The notes beneath the pieces were generated by a model that saw only the letters and a program-made list of their open reading frames with translations, was not told the origin of the DNA and searched no databases. DNA of 64,000 bases. It comes from Membranipora membranacea (Eukaryota > Bryozoa > Gymnolaemata > Cheilostomatida > Membraniporidae). Location: positions 26,448,162 to 26,512,161 of the forward strand of contig OU612067.1 of NCBI GenBank assembly GCA_914767715.1. Reading direction: 5' to 3'. Below are positions 46,742 to 56,634 of this stretch, in pieces. Numbering within the stretch: position 1 is the first letter of the stretch; the number at the start of each line of letters is the position of its first letter. Both the position numbers and the translations under genes were made by a program.

Positions 46742-49700
46742 ATGAACTCAGGTATGAGACAGCCTACAGCGGGAGAGCTGAAACAGATGAAGTCTTCTAT
46801 GGGTTTAGATGATCTTGAAGAGATCAAAAGAAAACATGGAAATGCAGGTAGAAGTATAGTTAGGGTACATGTAGTCAAGGGGCCGTTGCCTGCGTTTGGG
46901 ATTTTGTGGCGCTCCACTGTTTGATAGTGGAGCGCCACAAAATCCCAAACGCAGGCAACGGCCCCATGACTAGGGTACATGAGGCCTTTTTATTGAAAAG
47001 GGTATTGTACAACATGAAACAGATTGAAGAATTCATAATACTCTGTTTTCGGCTCCTTTGATCTTGATGCTGAGGTTTGGAGCAGGAAGTTGAGTCGTGA
47101 GAGCAATGAACTCGAGGGTGGATGGGTGAAAGTCAAGTGACAGCCATAAGGCACACACTTCTAAAAAACATGCTACACCATATGTCTGACTATATTATGT
47201 ATACTGGAGAACTATGATCCAAAAGTGTACCAGCCACCACGATCAGTGAGCTTGCCAAAACCCGGGATCAAACCAGGGACCTTTAAATCTTCAGTCTATC
47301 GCTCTCCCAACTGAGCTATTTCGGCTGGTGAGGAAAGGGCAACTCCCTTGAAAAATGGCAAATACTTTGTCGTTCCTTCCCTTTTTAGCATGTTATTCAA
47401 ATTTTGTTTTGTGTCCATTTGGCGGCACGAGAACTTGACAACAGAAATATAAAAAATTTCGGAATACTGGCGAGCCATTAATAAAACTACTATCACATTC
47501 AAGTTATTATAATGGCATGCTATTTTTATAATCACATGAACGAAGACTCTTGGAAATTACAGGTGGAGGGCAATTACAGGGGCGTATGGAATCTTATCAA
47601 CAGCTTGCAGATATACCGACTGCATATCAGAAGTCGATGAAGGTAATTTGATCAGTGGTATCTGTATACCACCTCTTCATTGTACATCAGTAATATCGTC
47701 AAAAAGCTGTCTCGGAAAGTTGGTCGGGTAGCATTCCATGATGAACTGCTTTTTTAACACTTTTTATTGGCAGTCTATTTCATTCCAGTAGTGAAATGTT
47801 TTCCGAATAGTTCCAAAAAATAAAAAAGGAAAGGAAAAAAAAAAGTTTGAGAATGAATAAGTTTAAATGGAAAAAAGACTATTTGTATAACTACGAGAGA
47901 TAGAATTTCTTTGAGAAGAAAAAATCCCAAAAATGTAATGATATTTATTATAGTATTGTGCAGAGGCAAAACTATTAAATTCCATTCCTTCTTTTTCACA
48001 TGGCCTCATTTGTCGTGATTCATTGGTCGGTGAATATAAGTAAAGAAAATTTATATTTAAAAAAACTTTACGATGTATTCAGATATTAGAATGGTGTTAG
48101 ATAAAGAGATACCCTTACTAAAAAGGGTGAACTTCAGACATTTTGTTATGTTCTATCATATCTATTCTTTGACAGGATGATCAAGAGAAACAAATAGCAG
48201 CTAATAGACGCAAACCACCTGCATATGGAGCCCTGGCTGCAGTGTATGCTGGAAAGGATCCGTCACAGTTATTAGACAAGATAATTGAGTACGGAAAAAG
48301 TGGGCTAATTGATGAGTACTATGATATCAAGGCATCTGATCCTAGTTTTACCTTTAAGGCAGCAAAGTGAGTTAGGTCTTTCTGTGGGTATAAATGGTAT
48401 TACTTGTTGGGCCATGCAAAAGGTGTGCATATTTTCATTCGTAGGAAATGTTTCTGCTCATGTTCATAGGAATTGTATCATAGTAATTGAAGTAAATACT
48501 ATTACTGGCAATTAAATACAAATCTAGATCAGGCATTAGGTGAGATTAGTCTTGTGTTTTGGAATACTCTATTATGGCTCTGAGATGTTTATAGGGGCTC
48601 ATGAACAAGATACCAAAAACAGAAAGCCAATAACAGAGTACCAACCCCTCAGCTCGATTTGTGTGCCATGAAATTACTATTATTGCAATTGAAATCAGTA
48701 AAAATTCAATGTTGAGAATGATATCAGAGGGAGTGCAGTTGTTATTGTGGTGGTTATTTCTGGCTGTAGAGAGACAGAAAACTTTTCAAAGAACCGATAC
48801 GCCGACGTTCTAGCTATCGATTCTACCCGAGTCATCCTCAAGCGTGAGTCACCTCATGATTCCGATTACATCAACGCTAACTTTGTGAACGGCTTCGACC
48901 ATAACAAGGCCTATATATGTACACAAGGACCTCTAGAGCACACAGTCAAAGATCAATGGAGGCTAATCATGCAAGAACATGTACGGGTCATTGTTATGAC
49001 TACAAAGTAAGTCGTATGCTCAAAAGTAGCATGGATTTGATTAACTTTTGGAGGCCAAAGTTGTTAATGTGTAAAGCCTGAAAGCACTGAGAGTAGACGG
49101 GTGGCAGTCAAAAACGAAACAATTTCACCACTCATGTTACACCAACTTTCATGCAAAAACCTACAATCTGCCATGCAGATTTACAGTCGCACTACGTTGT
49201 CAAAATCTGGTTTGACACCCTATAACATTCTATTCCAAAGTTCCTGATTTTCAGATTAGCAGAAAGAGGTAAGATAAAATGTGATGCCTACTGGCCTTTA
49301 GAACCTATGGAGACCACTGACTATGGAAAGTACAAAGTTGTGAATAAAGGGGTGGCTCAGAAAGGGGACTATCAGATTACACTCCTAGAAACATTCAATA
49401 GAGAGGTCAGTCACAGGTTTACAAATCGAGTTGGTGTCAGCATGAAAGAGGGACTTAAGTTAAGATCGAGCCAGAATTGATTTGAACCAGAATCAAAAAG
49501 CGTACCAGCTTCCAGGATCAGTGTGCATGCCGAAACCCGGGATCGAACCAGGGACCTTTAGATCTTCAGTCTAATGCTCTCCCAACTGAGCTATTTCGGC
49601 AGGTGAAAGAGAGATGACTCCCCAACAAAATGGAAAATATATTCAACAGTTAATACTTTCTGATCACTGATCCTGGTGGCTGGTACGCTTTTTCAATCAT

Positions 49701-50996
49701 CAATATCCATCTAGCACAAACAATCTATATCTGATACTAGAGCTGTTAATCATCAGTCCGCTAAGGGTAAAAGGTGGCATAGCCTCTCCAATAACTGGAA
49801 ACAATCAAAATAGTAAATATAACTCCTTCTTACATAGTCACTAATTTAATGAAAGTAAAGTTCCTATATTTAAGCTCTCAGATATCAGACATCAGACCAC
49901 AAATTGATATAACTGGTTTTTCCTTCCATCAAGACAAAGGAGGTTAGAAAGATTAAACATTTCTTGTATCTGAGCTGGCCAGATTACGGTGTTCCTCCCA
50001 ACGCTGGTGGTTTTCTAAAGTTCTTATTCCATGTAAGAAAAGCACAGCATGAGTTCACCAAAGAGATTGAATGGAAGGTGAGGACATACTAGTGGCACTA
50101 GCAATACACTCAAACTGAACTTATGTAGTAGAAGTAACGGTGAAGTGAAGTGAATAAATACAAATGTCTTTCCGTATTCTGTGCTTAGTCAATATTCTTA
50201 ATAGCTTGTACTTCCAATGTGTTTTGCCCCATGGGATAAAATGCCTTTTAACACATGTGGATGTAAATTGATTGCTGGTTTATAATATCATACTTGAGTC
50301 TTTCTTATTCATTCAAATTTTGATTAACACTAAAAATGTTTGATTTCTTTGCAGGCACACCCAAGGGGTCCACCTGTTCTTGTACACTGCAGTGCTGGTA
50401 TTGGAAGAACTGGTGAGTCAAACAATATATGGTCTTAACTATAATTTATTCCTGCCTATAAATGGCAATACCATTGTCTATCAACTTATTCCGCTGCAAC
50501 TGGAGGTTTGCTGCAGCCACGCCATTGTGAAAGCACACTTCAAGGTGTGCAATTTAATCATGCAGGTTTTACCAAACGATTTAGCGCTTATGTCAGAGTT
50601 GCCTCATGAATATCTAACATTTGCATTACTCAGTGAATATCAGCTTTGGTATTGAGGGCCATCAACCCGTTCTTCAATGTTATTGTTGTGACCAGTGTCG
50701 CTTGTGACACTCATCCTTCTAACCTTAAGGTTCAAACAGCTTCGAAGCTTCATACTCTGTGTTTACTTTCAGGAACATTCCTAGCCATTGATATTTCTGT
50801 GTATATGCTTGACGCTACAAACAAGACGAGTATAGAGAGGATAGTACGCTCCATCAGGAAACAGAGAGCTTACAGTATTCAGATGCCTGATCAGTATCTG
50901 TTCGTCCATCAGACACTTATAGAGTATGCTTTAAAAATGGCAAAACTTGTCACAGATAGAGATGTCGCCAAAGCACTCTATGCTGATGAGCAATAG
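46742..50996 (+). CDS. Cytosolic protein tyrosine phosphatase B, tandem paralog of A
   Basis: Exons: 46742-46847, 47563-47642, 48176-48366, 48770-49006, 49255-49405, 49934-50077, 50355-50412, 50773-50996; 396 residues. All seven intron phases match phosphatase A. Exon 4 is 65/79 residues identical to that of A by my count. Catalytic motifs are complete: KNRYADVL, WPDYGVPP, VHCSAGIGRTG, QMPDQYLFVHQ. The N-terminal region is shared with A (QPTAGELKQMKSSMGLDDL, GLIDEYYDIKASDP). Both copies look active. Its intron 4 is only 248 bp, against 5.25 kb in A. Intron 1 carries a foldback element and a tRNA-Phe-derived repeat, and intron 5 another. AATAAA lies at 51479. Confidence 0.92.
46872..46972. mobile_element. 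101-bp near-perfect foldback element with 9-bp target duplication
   Basis: Arms of about 47 bp starting TAGTCA(A/T)GGGGCCGTTG pair with a single mismatch around a loop of about 6-8 nt. The 9-bp repeat GGGTACATG flanks it exactly (46863-46871, 46973-46981). It lies in phosphatase B intron 1, 25 bp after the donor. Confidence 0.85.
47205..47345 (-). repeat. tRNA-Phe-derived repeat in phosphatase B intron 1
   Basis: The tRNA-like part is 47253-47325, followed on the minus strand by the usual tail (GCTCACTGATCGTGGTGGCTG). One anticodon-stem pair and the acceptor stem carry changes (TTTTGGC at the 3' side), so it is unlikely to be a working tRNA. Confidence 0.85.
49528..49600 (-). tRNA. tRNA-Phe(GAA)-like, intact fold, in phosphatase B intron 5
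   Basis: 73 nt with a perfect acceptor, D-, anticodon and T-stem set and a GAA anticodon. The left flank is the repeat tail; the right flank (to about 49790) contains the opposite-arm tail CTGATCCTGGTGGCTGGTAC without its tRNA. This is therefore a palindromic element with one tRNA deleted. Expression as tRNA is possible but unproven. Confidence 0.5.
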
Positions 50997-52321
50997 TTCT
51001 CAGCCTTTGTAGTGGAGCACTCTCTTAATCTATTTCTTTGCTGTCGATTCGGTCGAGTAAATCACCAGGAGAAATATTGTATCACCAATTTGTGAAAAAG
51101 ACGGTGCATATTTATCACTGTAAATACCTGAAGATTTTGTCACTCATGTTTGGAGACACAGATCAGAATGTTGTGGATGGGTAATGATCATTGAAATTAT
51201 TTCACTTTATTTTCTCTGCCTTTTCAAATCTGAACCATAATATTTTCTACCTTTGTCAAATCCTGGTACTGACAGTCAAAAACATATCATAAACCCATTA
51301 TGATACCCGCTGCCCTTTTGGAACCCCTAAAAGTTGAACATATTGACGAAAGTACTAGCGCTGGCGCCAGCGAATTGTGTACTTTTTCTAAAGCTATTGT
51401 GGCCAATATGGCGGCAATCTTGGGCGATGCCAATTGTTTTTGTTAAAAATTGCTAGAATGTTCTAAGTTTATGCCAAAAATAAAGTACAAAAATTAAATG
51501 ACCTGATCATCATTCCAATGTTTTGCTTCCTTCATCCTTGATTTCATACCATTCTAATGCTCAGGATATCAGGATTTACTGCAGTGTAATGTACAGAAGC
51601 ATCCACTTGAGATATTCGCCAGATTATCTCCAATTTTAAATCGACTTATCATAACTGTTCCATGAAGGAAATAAATCAAAAGGAATAAGACAAATTAAGG
51701 AAACATGGGACTTGATTCCTATAATTCTGAAAATCAACACTTTCATTTCATAGAGGTTCCTCTGTTGACACAGAAATTATTTGTCATAAATGTTTGCTGT
51801 GATTCGAAAGATATACAAAGATGGTGTCGCCAAAGGCCTGCTAACGCCAAAGCAGAGTGTATCAATGTGCCTAACCAATACTTGTATATGGCTATACTGT
51901 AATCTATGAATTGGTCAGTGATGATTCTTGTATTCGTCAAGATAAAACTATCTGTGCTTATAAAACAGCGTTTGAGAATGAGATGACAAAAATGAACAAC
52001 AAGAATTATAACTGTGTATAAAAAGCTGGCTCCTCGCTAAAGACAAAACTCTGCGCTGTTAGTAGTTAGTAACTTCACATCTCAAATAAGTCATCTTTTT
52101 AAAAACATATATTATTCCATATTCAGCCCGATGGGTATATCTACAGTTAGCCCGGGCGCAACAGAAGAGAGAAATTGTGATCTGGCTCGGTAATATGTAT
52201 AACATGTCTGAAATATGATAAAGGTATTCAGCTGGGCCTTGCATCAACTTTACATACCTTCATCTTTATGCGATTCGGTATTACAAAGAGAAAGTTTACA
52301 TGGTCTGTGGTATTGTTGAAG
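50997..52321. other. Intergenic between phosphatase B and the MRH gene
   Basis: Convergent 3' regions. Phosphatase B has AATAAA at 51479. Small frames around 51.7-51.9 kb on both strands overlap each other and show no motif. Nothing else recognised. Confidence 0.5.
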
Positions 52322-54672
52322 CTATATCTGATCATACTTTGCACCGGATCCAGAGGTCTTCCAGCGACAGAATATGAATCTTGCACCATCCTGAAAAGAT
52401 AATTTTCTATTCATTCAAGTTTTTAGCCAGCTCAATGTGGTCTAATTTCGAGCTGGTTGACCAACGTTGGCAATCTCAGGAAAAATAAATTTTTCTCTGG
52501 CTTGATACTATGACAGGCAAAGTGCAAATGCAAACTGGCCTCTACCCACCACCATAGCGACAGTTAACACAATGAGAAATAAATAATAGTAGTAGTAAAT
52601 TAACGAATAATATCAGTTTACCTTTATCAGCCCAGGTAGTCCTGACCATAGCCCGATGTTTGGGATTATTTCCCGACCCTCCTTTTTCTTGTAACCGGCA
52701 GTGAAAGCTATTCCTCCAGCTATATACAGGCACACCACAGCTGCCAACCTAGTGACAGGATTGTGAGACAAAGCTTCAATGTTCAGCTAAACTTCCAGTA
52801 GCAGGTCATTTTATTTGTTTATTTATTTAAAACTCGATGTGAGACTAGCATATCCAGGTTTCGAGCTTTTCAGTTAACCAAAATTCGATTCAAGCTTATC
52901 TGAAACAATATGGGACAAATCTTCACTCACATAATACAGAGTATAGTGCCAACACTTATTCCTGTCCCACCAGAAGCTGGTGATTGTGTAGGCAGCGGCA
53001 CAGCGCAGCAGTGTTTACTTCTTAGTACAAGTGTCTGTAAGCATAGCATTGTGGGATACTAAGCAACATTCTCTGGTATATATCAGTTATCAAAATTAAA
53101 GAAGTTCACCACAAATTGTTGTAAGCAAATATAGCAAAAGGAATTAATGGAGCTTTAACATGAAAGCCCCATTTATTTTCTAACTCCCATTTTACCAGAA
53201 CATTGCATTGTGGGATACTCAATAAGAAAGTTATCATCTCATATCAAATAAGAACACAACTCCCTTTGTGGTTATTACAAGGATTTACTCACAGGAGAGC
53301 TGGGATGATCAGGGTCAGGTTTGTCAGAGAGTGTTACTGTATCATCTTTTGAGTCTTCTGAGCAGAATAATTTAATCACTGATGAGAATCCCAAGTTTCC
53401 ATCACTACATCAAAATAAAACAGGCAGGATGTATTCATACAGACTGAACACTTACTGCCAGACAATCACTACCATAGGTATTCTTGGCTGTTCAATTTTT
53501 TCTTTTTGATTTTTGCTGCAGGGATTACTGATATCATGATGTACAATATAGTTCAATGAACATAAAAAAAGAATTGATACTATATGAGCGGTAGCTGCGG
53601 TTCTATAAGTCATAGGGTTGAAACAACTACTACAAGAGAAAAAAGCTGCTTGTGAAGACTAAAATTGGACGCTTATCGGATTCATGAAGAGAATGAAAAG
53701 CATTCTGTGAAGTGACTGATTAACTACCTGTATGTGATAGTGATGTTCTTATCCTGTGACACACCCCACTCTGCACTCTTTGTGTTTCCCATACTAGCAT
53801 ACTGTGTGCCAAAACGGTTGGTTACCTCACATACCTGTACAAGAATCTGACTGTGTGTGCAACTGATTGAGCATATCCCGTTTAGAGTAGCGTCAGATCT
53901 ACGCTAGAACATTTTCATGTTTGGGGCCTAGCCTTGTAACAGCATGTCTAGATTCAAAACCATTCGCAGCGAAACTGGTTTGGGCAAAGGTAGCGCAATT
54001 GAGCCCCAACAAGCATAACGGACAATCGCACCCAAAAATCCGACAACATCCTCCAGCTGATGGTTTAAGTTAAAGCCAATTGAAACCAAAACAAGTGATA
54101 TTTACTCACAGCCACATTCAGACATCCACTTCCTAACCTCCCTGTCTCCGAGAAGTCCTGACAAGGATTGTAAGCGTATGATATGTAGTAGTTTGAGGGA
54201 TTGTTTATATTCTGGAACCTATAATTACACGTTAGACATAGATTAGAGTTTTTACAACTCATACGATAGGCTCGAGACTGGCTAGAGCTTTAGAGAGACA
54301 ACATCAAATCAGAGCAACAGCATTGATGGAACAAATATTGTGAGTGACAATTCTCAGGGTAACGCAAGGAGTGAATTCTTAAAACTCTTCATCCAAATTT
54401 AAGTTTATCAGCTAGCATGGCAAGTAAAAAATTAGCAATCTTTCATTGCCAATAATCTTAACTTTCAGGTTATAATTGAGAATGTGACATATGGGTGTTA
54501 CTTAGAATTCATACCTTGGAGAGCCATCAGTGTTGCAGAGTGATGATAGATCTATTCCTCCTTGATCAGTCGTAACTTTACAAGCCCCGTCATGAGAAAT
54601 TATTTTTATCGCAGAAACAAGAAGCATGTCCAAAGTAAGATAGCCAATCCACAGTTTCAGAATCCATACCAT
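52322..54672 (-). CDS. MRH-domain type I membrane protein (M6P-receptor/ATG27-like)
   Basis: Exons in transcript order: 54672-54515, 54218-54110, 53834-53728, 53404-53293, 53034-52931, 52748-52622, 52390-52322; 261 residues. It has an N-terminal signal segment (WILKLWIGYLTLDMLLVSA) and a lumenal domain with cysteines at about 31, 46, 72, 85, 91 and 139 in motifs YYISYAYNPCQDF, SETGRLGSGC and GNLGFSSVIKLFC. A single membrane segment spans about 187-212, and a cytosolic tail of about 45 residues has IPNIGLWSGLPGLIKDG. This is the layout of mannose-6-phosphate-receptor-homology proteins that cycle between Golgi, endosome and autophagy membranes. Cargo is inferred only; sugar-binding residues were not assigned. 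A decayed tandem copy lies at 56.6-59.8 kb. Confidence 0.82.
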
Positions 54673-54900
54673 GATTTAACTTTAGATGAGTTTATGTTGT
54701 GTAGTGACAGCTTAGTTGAGAGTGAAGTATTAACTGCTTGGACAGCATTGATTGGAATGATAAAATTACCCTACAGCCTATTAATGTGTTATCTCACAAT
54801 GTCTTGGAACTTATCGTCTCGAAATCTATTGTGTCTCTTATCACATGAATGAGTGAATACACCAAGATTTGAGTCAGTTTCTAACAACCTATTAGTCCTG

Positions 54901-55058
54901 CTCCTATGAAGACCAAGCTTGTTCCCTATGTTGTGGTGGTGGGGTATTTTGCTCTCTCTCAAGGCTCTGTATAAAGGGGCAGCACTTCAATACCAGAATT
55001 TTGCAATATCACTCCGCCACAATATAGGGAACAAGTTGGTTCTAGGTCCTATGGTCTT
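54901..55058. repeat. 158-bp imperfect inverted repeat
   Basis: The left arm with CTTGTTCCCTATGTTGTGG pairs with the right arm CCACAATATAGGGAACAAG over roughly 45 bp with gaps. Likely a decayed MITE in the MRH upstream region. No convincing target duplication seen. Confidence 0.6.
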
Positions 55059-55698
55059 GGCAAATGCCTTTTCAACACTACGTTAAGTTGTGCTGCATTT
55101 TAAGTGGCCCTCATCCATTTAGTGAACTGACGCAGGCTCCAGGAGGCGAGGGTTGCAGTTAAATTGGATTAGGGTTGATCTTATTCCCCACCAGATCGCT
55201 GTTGGACATCATAGTCATACTAAAGCTGTACTAATTCATTCAATTACAATACTTTCACATTGATCGACATGGCTGTTTTCTCGATTCATCCGAATTGAAA
55301 ATATGACTAAGACTTGAGGTTAAATTTTCGTTTCAGGTCAGAGGTAACTCTCCAACAGTTTATGTTCGATTGTGATTATCTCTTGCTTGGCCACACTGTA
55401 ATCACAGAGTATGCACTATTTTTGCAAGTGATCCACATGATACATATTTCATTTTTTCCTTTGTTACAGTATTTAGTAACGTAAACACTTTTTGAGTTAT
55501 GAGAAAGTTGAAAGATGGAACTGTATTCTGTATCACATTGACATTATTTTGGCAGCGCCTGAATAACTGAACTTCTCTTTCTGAGAGGCAACCCTGTATT
55601 CTTTGTAAACTGATAGCTTTGGTCTATGATATCTGATTACTTGTGCTTGATGGATATCAAATATCTAAAAGGGTACCAGCCACCAGGATCAGTGTGCT

Positions 55699-55771
55699 TG
55701 CCGAAACCCGGGATTGAACCAGGGACCTTTAGATCTTCAGTCTAACGCTCTCCCAACTGAGCTATTTCGGC
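55699..55771 (-). tRNA. tRNA-Phe(GAA)-like, left arm of palindrome
   Basis: 73 nt with all stems paired, anticodon GAA, and box B GGTTCAATCCC. Structurally competent. Embedded in the foldback element, so functional status is uncertain. Confidence 0.5.
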
Positions 55772-55934
55772 TGGTGAAGGACGAACAACTCCCTAACAAA
55801 ACCGAAAATATATTCAACAGTTGTTACTTTTGTTATTCGGTTGCCATCTCAAATATTAAATGACAGCAGATAAAGATAGTAATAACTGTTGAATGTATTT
55901 TCCAGTTTGTTGGGGAGTTGCCCTTCCTTCACCA

Positions 55935-56007
55935 GCCGAGATAGCTCAGTTGAGAGAGCGATAGACTGAAGATCTAAAGGTCCCTGGTTCGACCCCGGGT
56001 TTCGGCA
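55935..56007 (+). tRNA. tRNA-Phe(GAA)-like, right arm of palindrome
   Basis: 73 nt with a GCCGAGA/TTTCGGC acceptor (one G-T pair), GAA anticodon and intact box B. It has an A-A mismatch at the top of the anticodon stem, so it is a weaker tRNA candidate than its partner. Confidence 0.4.
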
Positions 56008-56634
56008 AGCACACTGATCCTGGAGGCTGGTATGCTTTTGAATATTTGGTATCCGTCATCCACAAGTCGTCTGATGTCATGGACCAAAGCTATCAGTTTA
56101 CGAAGGGTACAGGGTGGCCTCTTAAAAAAAAATTGCATAAAGGAAACAAAGTTGTAAATAGAAATCCCACCACAAAGCCAGTAAAATTCCTTTTTTAAGC
56201 CTTTATATATCAGAGCACACATTGATGGACAAGCCAATTAAACCAAGACTTAAACCGAATAACTGCTTCTGTTCTTCCATGCAGGAGGTTAGAAACGATT
56301 TTGTATTTCTTGTAATAATAATGATAAGTGCATAAAAATGTGCCATCTGCTCAAGACAATTAGACCGTTAGTATTTAGTGAGTTAGTTTTTCTCAAACAA
56401 TACATTGTGACATCTTTTCAACTGCAAGTTTTATTCTATAGGCTGTTCATCAGATGGATGAAATCGCAATCTGGTTGGAAAGATTGTCTGACCGCCACTG
56501 ATGCAGAAATCGATGACGGTATTCTGCTAGAACTTTCATATATCTGTGTGTTAGGTTTATCTATACGCTGTAAAAGGCTTCATCATATCAGTATTGAATG
56601 AGACAGACGCATGCTATAGTCTGTAGTATCGCTG

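Larger units (their letters stand above)
55584..56123. mobile_element. Palindromic tRNA-Phe foldback element, complete copy
   Basis: Two arms of about 240 bp in inverted orientation. Each arm runs outside-in as GAGAGGC..CCCTGTA, TAAACTGATAGC, a TGATATC/TTGTGCTTGATGG segment, TACCAGCCACCAGGATCAGT, the tRNA-Phe-like gene, CCTTCACC/AACTCCC and AATATATTCAACAGT. The tRNA parts are at 55699-55771 (minus) and 55935-56007 (plus), their 5' ends facing inward. No protein-coding potential. Partial versions occur at 44.0, 44.4, 45.2, 47.2, 49.5, 60.3 and 63.6-64.0 kb. Confidence 0.85.
54673..56634. other. Region between the MRH gene and its pseudogene copy
   Basis: Upstream region of the intact MRH gene. 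It holds an inverted repeat at 54901-55058 and the palindromic tRNA-Phe element at 55584-56123. Its left part resembles sequence upstream of the pseudogene (59.8-60.35 kb), so it is included in the tandem duplication. No additional gene. Confidence 0.6.
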
